A stretch of 64,000 nucleotides of DNA from Roseovarius sp. M141 (GTDB lineage Bacteria; Pseudomonadota; Alphaproteobacteria; Rhodobacterales; Rhodobacteraceae). Shown here one piece after another: positions 32,304 to 41,141 of this stretch (its first letter is position 1; the number at the start of each line of letters is the position of its first letter). The notes under the pieces were generated by a model. That model made no database searches. It was not told the origin of the DNA and worked only from the letters and a program-made list of their open reading frames with translations. Both the position numbers and the translations under genes were made by a program. Location of the stretch: positions 42,516 to 106,515 of the forward strand of contig NZ_VCNH01000004.1 in assembly GCF_024355225.1 (NCBI RefSeq). Direction: 5' to 3'.

Positions 32304-34304
32304 ATGGGAAAAGCGCGGATCGCCACAGGGGTCTTGTTGGTAACGCTGGTGACCGGGGCCATGGGCTACACCATCGCCTCGGCGGTGCTGACCTACCAGG
32401 ATCTCGGCTTCGGGGCCGAGATCGACTTTGCCTATATCGCGCAGAACTATCTGGCGATCCTGGACCGCCGCCCGGAGGATGCCCAACTTATTCACCTGAT
32501 CATCGGCAGCTTTGCCGCCGCCGGTCTGATGCTGAGCCTCGCCCTCTCAGGGTCCGCCCTGACACGCTTTGGCCAGACCCATTGGCAGAGTGCGCGAGAG
32601 ATGAAGGCCAATGGGTTCTTCGGGGCGCCGGGCACCGGGTTCATCCTCGGCAAGCTGGGGCCGCCGGGCTCCCGCGCCAATTACATATGCTCGAAGGTTT
32701 TTCCGCATGCGCTGATCGTGGCGCCCACCGGGCGCGGCAAGACCACGGGCTTTGTCATTCCGAACCTGCTGACCTGGCAAGGCTCCGCCGTGACGCTCGA
32801 TGTGAAGGGCGAATGTTTCGAGGCCACGGCCCGCCACCGCGCAGCCCAAGGCGACAAGGTCTATCGCTTTGCCCCCACCGATTGGGAGGGCAAGCGCACG
32901 CATCGCTACAACCCGCTCCTGCGCATTTATCAACTGAAAGATCCCGCGCGCCAGCAGATGGAATTGCAGCTTCTTGCGACGCTCTTCCTGCAAAGCGACA
33001 ATGACCGGGTGCAGGGGCTGCTCAAGGGCGGGATCGATCTCTTCGTGGCGGCAGGCCTGCTGGCCTTCCAGCGCAAGCGCCCCACCTTGGGCGAGATCTA
33101 CCGCATCGCCGCCTCGGGCGGGAACAAGCAGAAGGAGTATTTCGCGCGGGGCCACGAGGTGGATAACCGGGCCGCCAAGCTGATTTTTACTCGGCTGGCC
33201 TCGACCAACAACGACACGCTGACCTCTTACGTCTCGCTTCTGATGACCTCGGGGCTCGATCAATGGCAGAACCCGGCTATCGATGAGGCGACGGCGGTGT
33301 CGGACTTTGACTTCCGCACGATCCGCAAGAAGCCCTTCTCGGTCTATCTCGTGGTCCAGCCGCTGATGGTGAAGCCGCTCGCGCCGCTGATCCGGCTGTT
33401 CTTTTCCGATCTCCTCTCCGCCATGCAGGAAAAGGACCCCGGGCCGGATGAGCCGTGGCCCGTAATGATCATGCTCGACGAGTTCAACCGCCTCGGCAAG
33501 ATGCCCATCGTGGTCGAGAGCATCGAGACGCTGCGGACCTATCGTGGTCACCTCGCTGTGGTCACCCAAACCATCCCCGCCCTCGATGAAATCTACGGCG
33601 AGAACACCCGCCGCGCCCTGCAAGGCAATGCCGGTGTGAAGCTCTACCTGACGCCTTCGGATGAAAAAACCGTCGAAGAGCTGAGCAAGGCGGTTGGCAA
33701 GACCACGAAGACCGTCATCACGCGCTCTCAGTCCATCGGCAAGAACCCCTTCGAGGGCCGCAGCCAATCCACACGGACCGAAGAAAGCTCGTTATTGCCT
33801 GAAGATGAAGCGCGCCGCCTGCCGCTCGATGAAATTGTCATGGTGATCGATGCCCAGATGCCGGTCCGGGCAAAGCGGATCCAGTATTTTGACGACCGGC
33901 TCTTCAAGGCGATCCACGCGGCGCAATCAGGCGAGTTGCCGTTTCCGAAGCCGGGGGGAGGGGGATCGCAGGGCAATCTCCCGTTGAGCGTGCGCGCCAT
34001 GCCGATGACTCCGCCTTCGAACGGACCAGGTGGGTCTGACGCCGTTGTGGAGACTGCACACCAAGATGCTGGCAGCCAAACGTCAAAGCAAACCGACGCC
34101 GCTCCAAAAAAGACCGCGCCTGTCGTTCAAGCTGTGGTCGCGGAGGAGCAACGGCAAATGGAGATGGATTTTGTGGGGGAGTTGCCAACAATCAATCCGA
34201 CCAAAGAGGCAGATGTTGACCAAGTGCGGGCCGCAGTGGATGGTCTGGATGAGTTAGAGACAGCATTGAAATCGGAGCCCAGATACGGGATGGCAGTTCG
34301 CTAG
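32304..34304 (+). CDS. virD4: VirD4/TraG coupling protein
   Basis: A 666-residue protein with two N-terminal membrane helices (residues about 5-28 and 60-85), Walker A APTGRGKT (140-147) and Walker B-type MIMLDEFNRLGK, then TQTIPALDEIYG. It is the ATPase that links the relaxosome to the VirB channel. The C-terminal 120 residues are low-complexity (Pro/Ser/Gln-rich). The stop lies directly against a broken transposase, so the natural C-terminus may have been altered by insertion. The ATG at 32304 is preferred to a TTG at 32292 that overlaps the relaxase stop. Confidence 0.9.
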   Translation: MGKARIATGVLLVTLVTGAMGYTIASAVLTYQDLGFGAEIDFAYIAQNYLAILDRRPEDAQLIHLIIGSFAAAGLMLSLALSGSALTRFGQTHWQSAREMKANGFFGAPGTGFILGKLGPPGSRANYICSKVFPHALIVAPTGRGKTTGFVIPNLLTWQGSAVTLDVKGECFEATARHRAAQGDKVYRFAPTDWEGKRTHRYNPLLRIYQLKDPARQQMELQLLATLFLQSDNDRVQGLLKGGIDLFVAAGLLAFQRKRPTLGEIYRIAASGGNKQKEYFARGHEVDNRAAKLIFTRLASTNNDTLTSYVSLLMTSGLDQWQNPAIDEATAVSDFDFRTIRKKPFSVYLVVQPLMVKPLAPLIRLFFSDLLSAMQEKDPGPDEPWPVMIMLDEFNRLGKMPIVVESIETLRTYRGHLAVVTQTIPALDEIYGENTRRALQGNAGVKLYLTPSDEKTVEELSKAVGKTTKTVITRSQSIGKNPFEGRSQSTRTEESSLLPEDEARRLPLDEIVMVIDAQMPVRAKRIQYFDDRLFKAIHAAQSGELPFPKPGGGGSQGNLPLSVRAMPMTPPSNGPGGSDAVVETAHQDAGSQTSKQTDAAPKKTAPVVQAVVAEEQRQMEMDFVGELPTINPTKEADVDQVRAAVDGLDELETALKSEPRYGMAVR

Positions 34305-34658
34305 TGTGCGCGGTACAAGGTGCTGACTGGGGCATTGCCACTGCGGGTGCGCGACATTTGTCGACAGGTGTGCCGCGAGAACGAGGTCGACATCTTGCGC
34401 GGGGTGCTGTCGAGCGACCACGTCCACATGTTCGTTTCGGTGCCGCCGAAGCTCGCGATCTCGGATCTGGTGCGCAAGATGAAGGGCCGTTCGTCCCATA
34501 AGGTGCAACGGGAATTTCCCGCCATCCGCAAGCGCTACTGGGGCTGCCGGTTTTGGGGAGGGGATATTTTTCAACCACAAACGGTGCCATCACCGAAGAC
34601 ATCGTACTTCAGTACCTGGAAAATCACATCACTGATCCTACCGGCGCCAGCCGGTAGT
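34305..34658 (+). pseudogene. IS200/IS605-family transposase remnant (tnpA)
   Basis: The frame translates as a TnpA core: YKVLTGALPLRVRDIC, then the catalytic SSDHVHMFVSVPP and RKMKGRSSHKVQREFP. The first 30 or so residues are missing at the virD4 junction. A frameshift near 34555-34565 breaks the WG-GYFSTTNGAITEDIV segment, and a second one near 34620 breaks the tail that would end in DPTGASR. It cannot encode active Y1 transposase. The catalytic Tyr region sits after the first frameshift. Confidence 0.8.
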
Positions 34659-34725
34659 GGTTCAGTCGTCGGTTAGGATCCAACGCAGGAAATTTACCTT
34701 AACTGAGGCATGTTCGCGCTTTGGG

Positions 34726-35634
34726 CTAAACGACGTCAAGTCTAAAGCCTAACAATGTATCGACTAAATCCGGCAAAGCTGGAGCATTCTCTGTTCCCCC
34801 TCGAACTAGCGAGAGGACCAAACGAAGGCGGTCCACCAACGTTACGCCGGGAACAAGTCCGGGGACTGCCCAGCCACCAGAATTTGCCCTAAAAGATACC
34901 GGTGTGAATAGCATTTCAATCCAGAGCGCTGTTGGTGGGAGTAGCGTTCGCAATCTAGTATGGGTAATCTCACTATGTTTTGGAGCCCAATCGGTGCGTG
35001 AGCACGCACATTGGGCTAGCGCGGACAAAGCGTTTTGGTGTTCAAATCGGTCCAAAGTGACATATGCCGCTAGGTCGATCCCTCCGTCGCCGCGATCACC
35101 TTCACGGAAGTCTGTGTCTTTGATATGAGGGTTTGCTCCAATTATTTTTCCAAGTGCATTCAGCCGGTTAGCCTTGGAACCTGTAAGTGCCGTTGTATTC
35201 TTTCCTACAGTCATTGTTACACCAGAACTCGGCCAAAGCTCACGCAACACGAACTCAGACATACGTTCAAAAAAATCTGTTAAAACTTGGCGCCCTGTTT
35301 GTGCAAAGAAGGATAGATTGCCACAAATTAACAAACTCACATACCGCTTTTGATTATCTGTCAAATCGTCAGGCGCTTCGACGACTCTACCATGATTGGT
35401 CAACTGAAAGGGGTACCAGTCGTGAAAGGCTTCAATTCGCCATCTAATTTGCCCCAAGACATCCTCAAGCTGATCGTCAGAGAGCTGAAATCCATGATCC
35501 CCTCGATTGTCTTCTATATGGTCTCTGAGCGAGTCCGTACTAACTTGACGATCAAGGTTAACCAAGCAAAGCAGCTCCAGAAAATCAGCAACTGTATGGT
35601 CGTCGTGGTCACGGGGGCGATCCAGAGAAATCAT
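34726..35634 (-). CDS. unknown protein paired with a ParB-domain gene
   Basis: A 302-residue protein I do not recognise. It begins with an acidic Asp/His-rich stretch (DRPRDHDDHTVADFLEL), has a central mixed alpha/beta region, and a conserved-looking GDRGDGGIDLAAYV segment. Base composition is clearly AT-richer than the conjugation genes on both sides. The upstream gene in the same direction (ParB-domain protein) ends 12 bases before it, so they form an operon, probably a cargo defence or regulation pair. Confidence 0.6.
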   Translation of the reverse strand: MISLDRPRDHDDHTVADFLELLCLVNLDRQVSTDSLRDHIEDNRGDHGFQLSDDQLEDVLGQIRWRIEAFHDWYPFQLTNHGRVVEAPDDLTDNQKRYVSLLICGNLSFFAQTGRQVLTDFFERMSEFVLRELWPSSGVTMTVGKNTTALTGSKANRLNALGKIIGANPHIKDTDFREGDRGDGGIDLAAYVTLDRFEHQNALSALAQCACSRTDWAPKHSEITHTRLRTLLPPTALWIEMLFTPVSFRANSGGWAVPGLVPGVTLVDRLRLVLSLVRGGTENAPALPDLVDTLLGFRLDVV

Positions 35635-35646
35635 TTGTTCAAGCGC

Positions 35647-36729
35647 TCAGTCATTTTCTATTTCAAGGTTGGACCTGATCGAGCCTTCCAGAGCTGCCGC
35701 CAATTTTCTCAGCCGAGTGGAAGCCGCTAAATCGTCGCCGGTTAGGCCATCAGCCAGCGCGATAGAAGTCTGTGAATGCTCTATCGCAGAAATTGCCTTC
35801 CCTATATTGATCCGAATTGCCTGTAGCGGACCTTCGGCAAGAATATCCGCTTCTTCAAGTGAGGCACCTTTTCTGAGAGCTTCGATAGCGGCAGGGAACT
35901 CAACTACTCGGGCAAAGACCTTAAAGTTCCTAGAGTCACCGATCCTAGTTTTATATCCATCAACCTTGTGGAAGGCCCATAGGAAAAAATCGCGTGTCTC
36001 GGCTTTCTTAACTGTCGAAAGATCAACGTCGCCAGTTCCGTCTAGGCCGATAAATTCTGCAATACTCGACCAGCCGATAGCAGTGGTTAGAAGTGAGAAC
36101 GGGACGTCTTCAGCCTCCAGTTTGAGCTCTCGAAGAATACCTTCATCTTTTGCATAATTTAGAAGATTATAACCCGTCAGAATCTTGGCTACAGCATTCG
36201 ATTTGCTACCAATCTCCTTCGCTAGAATGCGGTGTGCTTCAGCATGATCAGCTGCGACAACTTTTGTTCGCAATTGTGCCAGATAGCGCGCTTTTGCGAG
36301 AGCGTCCCATTCTTTAATGCCGGTAATATGCCGATACCCTAAGTATTTCAGCACTTCTTCCCGGGCGTTGAAGATCAGACAAGGTACGTCTGTGGGTTTT
36401 TCTTTGGCTTCTACCAAAATCTTGGCTACGGCCTTCTCCATTGAGTGTGGGGAAATTTCTTCCGTAAGAAGTTTTAATGACGCGAGTCTGCGATTTCCTT
36501 CGACAACGGTATGGGTGCCACCGTTGGCGTCTGGCACGACCAGGAGAGGCTCCCCGTGAAAATACCCCTGCTCCGCAATGGACATCATGAGTTCGATCAG
36601 GTTGCACTCAAGTAAGAAGAAATCTGTAACAGCAGCGGCGTCCTCTCCATCAACCCGTTCAGGTAAACGAGGGTTCTCGGGGTCGAAGTTCAAATGGGAC
36701 ACCGGTAGTGTCTTCAGTGCTGGTGCCAT
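35647..36729 (-). CDS. ParB/Srx-domain protein
   Basis: A 360-residue protein. Residues about 1-110 match a ParB/sulfiredoxin nuclease fold: LPVSHLNFDPENPRLPERV, LIELMMSIAEQGYFHGEPLLV and the VVEGNRRLASLKLL box. The rest is helical. The VEGNRR form is typical of stand-alone ParB-like proteins in defence or DNA-modification loci rather than plasmid partition. The ATG at 36729 has AGGACAGAG upstream. It is divergent from the NotI-family gene. Confidence 0.75.
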   Translation of the reverse strand: MAPALKTLPVSHLNFDPENPRLPERVDGEDAAAVTDFFLLECNLIELMMSIAEQGYFHGEPLLVVPDANGGTHTVVEGNRRLASLKLLTEEISPHSMEKAVAKILVEAKEKPTDVPCLIFNAREEVLKYLGYRHITGIKEWDALAKARYLAQLRTKVVAADHAEAHRILAKEIGSKSNAVAKILTGYNLLNYAKDEGILRELKLEAEDVPFSLLTTAIGWSSIAEFIGLDGTGDVDLSTVKKAETRDFFLWAFHKVDGYKTRIGDSRNFKVFARVVEFPAAIEALRKGASLEEADILAEGPLQAIRINIGKAISAIEHSQTSIALADGLTGDDLAASTRLRKLAAALEGSIRSNLEIEND

Positions 36730-37002
36730 TCTCTGTCCTAATCCATTGGTATCTGTTCGATTATGCCGCAGTTTGGCAAATTTGCCTAGGGCCTGCATCC
36801 CTGTCGAATGTGTTTAGAAACCTGTTTGCTGACAGCCTTGATGCGTCATTGTGGCACTCTCTGGTAGGGTCACAAATCCAAGCAGGAAAACGTTGAGTTT
36901 TAGCCACGGTGTCTTGTTTTGCTATCGGCGGTAGTGGATAGCCGCGAATCGGTTGAAAAAACTTGAGAAAGGAGGTTTGGTGCAGCAAAGAGGAAGCTAC
37001 CT

Positions 37003-37932
37003 GTGCCAACAAAAGTTATTGAATTTCATGGGTTTCAGCCTCTCTCTGGTGAAAGTAGAGCATTTGCTTCCCGGAGATGGTGCCCATTCGTTGACGACAA
37101 GTGTAAGAAGTCGCAGAGCGGGGGAGCTTGCGCACTGCAAGCTCCCAATGCAAAGCCAGTAATAATTTGTCCAAACCGGTTGTACGGAAATCAGTTCGAG
37201 GTGATTTGGCGCATTGCCAGACAAACGTTTGGTGATGACTGTGATTTGCTCACCGATCTGGAAGCTGAAACTAGGCGGCGAAATGGCGCCTTGAACGGGC
37301 GTGAAGTGGTTGTTTTTGGGCAAGGTTACAGCGGTGAAGTCGGCATCAAAGCACCATCGGCAGAAGGGGAATCTGGGTCGTTCAAAGTCGATTTCCTACT
37401 GACTTCAATCGGCCCAGATCTGGAACCTTTGGCGATAGTAGCTGTCGAAGTTCAGACGATCGACACGACAAATAGCTATAAAAAGGCATCAGTAGATTAC
37501 TATGCCGAAAAGCCCCATCCGAGCAAATGGGGTGAGGGTGGGACAAACGCTGGTTTTAATTGGGAAAATGTTACTAAACGCATCCTGCCTCAAATCATAT
37601 ACAAAGGACATGCCCTTCGCCGAGAAAAACTGGCTCTTCATGGTCTGTTTTTTGTTTTGCCTGACCCTGTCTTGCAAAAAATCCGCACGCGCATTGGCAG
37701 TTCGTTATTGGAATACCCAAAAGGCCCCGGCACTGTTACTTTTCATTCTTATCAACTAGCTGAAACCTGGCCGAGCGGAGAACGCCCGATAGAGCTTGTT
37801 ACGGAGTTCACTACGACTGTTGAGCAAATCGCGTTCGCATTTGTTTCGCCTCAAAACTTGCCGCCTTTAGGTATCTATGAAGATACCATCGCAGCGAAGC
37901 TGGCGGCTTTAAGTCGAAAAACCGCGCTGTAG
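37003..37932 (+). CDS. NotI-family restriction endonuclease
   Basis: A 309-residue protein. The N-terminal part carries the metal site expected of NotI: Cys27 in WCPF, Cys34 in DKCKK, Cys43 in GGAC and Cys56 in IICPNRL. The nuclease core has KVDFLL with Asp130 and AVEVQT with Glu149 and Gln151, the D...E-x-Q arrangement known in NotI. The GTG at 37003 is chosen because AAGAGGA lies about 8 bases upstream. It converges on the methyltransferase gene with 19 bases between stops, which gives a type II restriction-modification pair. The recognition site cannot be read from sequence. Confidence 0.8.
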   Translation: MPTKVIEFHGFQPLSGESRAFASRRWCPFVDDKCKKSQSGGACALQAPNAKPVIICPNRLYGNQFEVIWRIARQTFGDDCDLLTDLEAETRRRNGALNGREVVVFGQGYSGEVGIKAPSAEGESGSFKVDFLLTSIGPDLEPLAIVAVEVQTIDTTNSYKKASVDYYAEKPHPSKWGEGGTNAGFNWENVTKRILPQIIYKGHALRREKLALHGLFFVLPDPVLQKIRTRIGSSLLEYPKGPGTVTFHSYQLAETWPSGERPIELVTEFTTTVEQIAFAFVSPQNLPPLGIYEDTIAAKLAALSRKTAL

Positions 37933-37951
37933 CGTCAATAATGCATTCTGG

Positions 37952-39091
37952 TTAGGCCATTGCGACCTGAAGTGCGGGTTGGACTTCCGAACTTGCCTCA
38001 GCCGCCAAGATAGCTTTCCCGATGCATTTGCCCAACAACGGAGGCACCGCATTGCCTACTTGGACAAACTGTTCTGTTCTAGGTCCTGTAAAGTGAAACC
38101 AATCTGGGAACGATTGTAAACGTGCCGCCTCCCGAACGGTGATGCTTCGATCCTGTTCTGGATGAATGTACGCCCCCCAATGTATGTCACATTTGGTTAG
38201 AACGGTGCAGGATTGACCCTCCCACTTCATTCGCCCATATCGCTTCGTGTGATCGCTCCGCTTCGCTCTTTTCATACCTGCGGGTAGAAGGTCATATGGT
38301 ACGTCGCGCCAGCTGCCACCTTGAGGTATGTGTTTCATTCGCTCAAGGTTGATCGCACCCAATTTGGAAGCTGAGTGATTATGGACCGCGTTAGAACCTT
38401 GTCTTAATTCAATTTGATACTCAGATATTGCCGGCGTCCGATAGTCGACGATGCCTTTGTCCTCCCCGTTCGCCAAAACTGGCAAGTCGGAGAGAGCGTC
38501 CTTAATAGTCGTGAGAGCCTTTAGGTTCTCTCCATGGGTTTTATCGGGCCATACGATTGGCGCGCCGACTCGATTGCCGATGAAAACCACCCGCCGACGT
38601 TCTTGCGGAATGCCGTATTCTTCCGCACGCAAAATTTCGGCTTCGACATTGTACCCTAAGCTACGAATCCCGGCTAAGACAGCTTGGAAAGCTTCTCCCT
38701 CACCAGCTGACATGATGCCTGTAACGTTTTCCATAACCAACCATTTGGGCATTAGGCCTTCAACAATCCGAAGGTACTCCTTGAACAAGTGGCTCCGCTC
38801 ATCATGCATACCGCGTTGATGATTGTAGACAGAGTAACCTTGGCAAGGCGGGCCGCCGGCAAGGACATCTAGTTCGAATTTCCGAAGACCAGTCACTTCC
38901 AGAAAATCATGAGCTGAAAGGTCAAAGATCGAGCCGGGCAGGAACTTTGCTTCCGGATGTGTTGAGGCGAAAGTTGCACCTGCGTGCACATCAATATCGT
39001 TCCCAGCCAAAACTCTGAAACCAGCTTGACGCATCCCTTCAGACAAGCCGCCTGCACCACAAAAGAGATCGATCACCGTCGGTCTGGTCAT
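37952..39091 (-). CDS. C5-cytosine DNA methyltransferase
   Basis: A 379-residue Dcm-type methyltransferase. It shows motif I DLFCGAGGLSEGM, motif IV with the catalytic Cys83 in GGPPCQGYS, ENV in VMENVTGIMS, the QERRRVVFIGNR motif and the C-terminal QVGNAVPPLL. The ATG at 39091 starts cleanly at motif I; an upstream TTG would add 27 unrelated residues. It should protect host DNA from the convergent NotI-like endonuclease. Confidence 0.88.
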   Translation of the reverse strand: MTRPTVIDLFCGAGGLSEGMRQAGFRVLAGNDIDVHAGATFASTHPEAKFLPGSIFDLSAHDFLEVTGLRKFELDVLAGGPPCQGYSVYNHQRGMHDERSHLFKEYLRIVEGLMPKWLVMENVTGIMSAGEGEAFQAVLAGIRSLGYNVEAEILRAEEYGIPQERRRVVFIGNRVGAPIVWPDKTHGENLKALTTIKDALSDLPVLANGEDKGIVDYRTPAISEYQIELRQGSNAVHNHSASKLGAINLERMKHIPQGGSWRDVPYDLLPAGMKRAKRSDHTKRYGRMKWEGQSCTVLTKCDIHWGAYIHPEQDRSITVREAARLQSFPDWFHFTGPRTEQFVQVGNAVPPLLGKCIGKAILAAEASSEVQPALQVAMA

Positions 39092-39453
39092 TGCACACCC
39101 GCCGTCTGGCCGCCCTGAACAGATTTCTGGGGTAGTGTCTGCATCTTGTCCGCCCTTTTTTTCTTCATACAATCAGTTGTATCGCCACAAATCAATATCA
39201 ACAGTAGCATTGTCTCCCTGTTCCTAATTTGTTCTTACCCTCTCTGCATTTCTTCGGCAATGCCGTAAGGAGTCCTCTACGGCCATTTTTCACCTGGTTA
39301 TCAATGTGTCAGCCCTTGGCTCATTTCGACCTCCCGTGCTTCTAGTCTGTCCCAGAATCTCTTCGCTGTCCCTCGCGCAGCTGATCCACAACGAGCTTGC
39401 GCTTTGTCCACAACGCAGCAAACTAGTGCGCAGCCAAGGCCCTCAAGGGGCCG
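39092..39453. other. junction between restriction cargo and virB6
   Basis: This 362-base gap holds the upstream region of the methyltransferase (AT-rich, about 39160-39240) and then GC-rich backbone sequence leading to the 3' end of virB6. The change in composition near 39300 probably marks the right edge of the restriction cargo. No transposase, attachment site or clear flanking repeat was seen. Confidence 0.4.
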
Positions 39454-40527
39454 TTACCGCCGCCCCAACCTCCCCAACCTCGCCAACTGCGCAAGCATCT
39501 GCGACCCTGTCCCCGGCGAAGCTGCTCCTGCGGAACCCGTCTGCCCCATGCCTTGCCTTGCAGGCATTTGCTGCACGCCAAAGAACTGCCGCGCCCTGAG
39601 GGCTGCGTATTCTGCGCCACTGGCCCCGCCGATGAGGTAGCGATTGTAGGCCTGCTGGCTTCCCATGGCGGCGCGGGCAAAGCTGTAGCCGCCGCCGAGA
39701 CCTCCGGAGAGGGCGGGCATCATGATGTTGCCGGAGATCGCGCGGACGATGAAGGGCGTGGCGACAATGAAGCCCTTGGCCATGAGCACCATCATAAAGA
39801 AGGGTATGAGCGCGCCGATGTTTGAGGCCCCTTCGGGATCGCCTAGTTCACCGATGAGCGCGGAGGAAACGCCTGTGATCGTTGCGAACACGCCTGCGAC
39901 GACGATGGGGTATAGTGCAAAGGAAATCAGCGCGGATAACCAACGCGCGAAGTAATCCTTGGTCACCTCGAAGAGGGTCAGGAAAATCATCACCGGGGCG
40001 ATCCCGATCAGGAGCGCGATCATTAGTCGGGAGGCCACGAGGATGAAGGCGGCCAGCCCGCCGAGGATCGAGAGTAGAAGAACACCGACTATGTCGAGCA
40101 TGGCGCCAGCCATCCAGTTCAGCTCGGACCCGGCAGCGTTCAGATAGTCGCCCAGCTCTGCGATCAAACGGTCGAATTCTTCGGCGAAAGTTCCAGAGGG
40201 TCCCGGACTGCCGCCGCCGACCGAGGCCACCAGCGCGCCCGCGATACTGTCGATCCCATAGAGAATGGCAGACGAGAACGCGTTGAACTGCATCCAATTG
40301 GTCGCGAATATCCCGATGAGCCCGATCTTGACTGCGAGCCAGAAGGCTGTGTGCCCATCCATGGCCCGATATTGATAGATCATGTTGATGCTAACGAGGA
40401 TCACCACCAGCGTTGTCCCCAAAACCAGGAGCGTGCCGACCGTTGCCGCAACCGCACCAAACTGGGTTTCGGCAGCGGTGTCGAGATAGGCTTGGGAGGT
40501 TTCAACGAAGTAGGTGACGACACTCAT
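39454..40527 (-). CDS. virB6: VirB6-type inner-membrane channel protein
   Basis: A 357-residue polytopic protein with at least six membrane helices (for example VGTLLVLGTTLVVILVSINM, LLLSILGGLAAFILVASRLM, MIALLIGIAPVMIFLTLF). The LTLFEVTKDYFARWLSALISFAL segment is typical of the conserved VirB6 core. The C-terminal tail is Gly/Arg/Gln-rich and cytoplasmic. It is the last gene of the virB operon, an unusual place since virB6 more often follows virB5. Confidence 0.85.
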   Translation of the reverse strand: MSVVTYFVETSQAYLDTAAETQFGAVAATVGTLLVLGTTLVVILVSINMIYQYRAMDGHTAFWLAVKIGLIGIFATNWMQFNAFSSAILYGIDSIAGALVASVGGGSPGPSGTFAEEFDRLIAELGDYLNAAGSELNWMAGAMLDIVGVLLLSILGGLAAFILVASRLMIALLIGIAPVMIFLTLFEVTKDYFARWLSALISFALYPIVVAGVFATITGVSSALIGELGDPEGASNIGALIPFFMMVLMAKGFIVATPFIVRAISGNIMMPALSGGLGGGYSFARAAMGSQQAYNRYLIGGASGAEYAALRARQFFGVQQMPARQGMGQTGSAGAASPGTGSQMLAQLARLGRLGRR

Positions 40528-40539
40528 CGCGGCGCTGCC

Positions 40540-40950
40540 TTACCAATTGCCCGCGGCGTCGCAGATTGCCTTCGCTGCAGGGCGGGCGGCATTGGCGCGG
40601 CGGTTGTAGGCGTCCGAGGCTTGCAGCATTTCCCACCGTTCGTCGCTCGCGTATCTTTCCCGAAACGTGGCCTCTGCTGCGTCCCAGGACGGGAACCGGG
40701 TCGCGCAGTCGCAGTTGCCGATCTCAACGACCCGCTCGAGATTCTGGGCGCGATAGATGTCCTGAACCAGAACCCGCTGATAGGCTTGGCGCAGGGGGAT
40801 CTCTTGCATCCAGACGGGCTCGGCGGGCCGGTCCGGACAGACGTCAAAGCTGCGATCGAGGGTTGGCACCAGGTTGCGCTCGGCAACGGCGAGGGTCGGC
40901 GTCAAGCTTAGGGCCAGCGCGGCCAAGGCGAGGCAACGCGCCCGCCTCAT
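40540..40950 (-). CDS. secreted Cys-containing T4SS-operon protein
   Basis: A 136-residue protein with a signal peptide (residues 1-23, LAALALSLTPTLAVA). The mature part has four cysteines (Cys in FDVCPDRP, NCDCATRF and AICDAAG), likely disulphide bonded in the periplasm. It overlaps the DUF4177 gene by four bases and precedes virB6. I do not recognise the family; it probably belongs to the channel or its assembly. Confidence 0.6.
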   Translation of the reverse strand: MRRARCLALAALALSLTPTLAVAERNLVPTLDRSFDVCPDRPAEPVWMQEIPLRQAYQRVLVQDIYRAQNLERVVEIGNCDCATRFPSWDAAEATFRERYASDERWEMLQASDAYNRRANAARPAAKAICDAAGNW

Positions 40951-41141
40951 GTCGTGACTCCAGCGGGTGTGGTCTCACGTTTCAGGAAAACGGTGTGCCC
41001 GATATTGGCGAATTCCGAAGTGCTGATCGACACCACCTCCCACCCGTCTGCGCCCTTCTCGTTCAGGCTGGCCTGCATGTCGGCAAGGCTGGTTTTGCGG
41101 GTCATGGGAAAGGACAGGATATTGTATTCAAAGGTCTTCAT
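40947..41141 (-). CDS. DUF4177 protein
   Basis: A 64-residue protein with the short DUF4177 pattern: FEYNILSFPM, LNEKGADGWEVVSIS and a TVFLKRE strand. It overlaps virB11 by 4 bases and the following secreted protein by 4 bases, so it is embedded in the secretion operon. Its role is unknown. Confidence 0.75.
   Translation of the reverse strand: MKTFEYNILSFPMTRKTSLADMQASLNEKGADGWEVVSISTSEFANIGHTVFLKRETTPAGVTT

Noticed and set aside
37952..39172. Longer methyltransferase start at 39172
   Set aside because: It would start at TTG and add 27 residues unrelated to the family before motif I; the ATG at 39091 is more natural.
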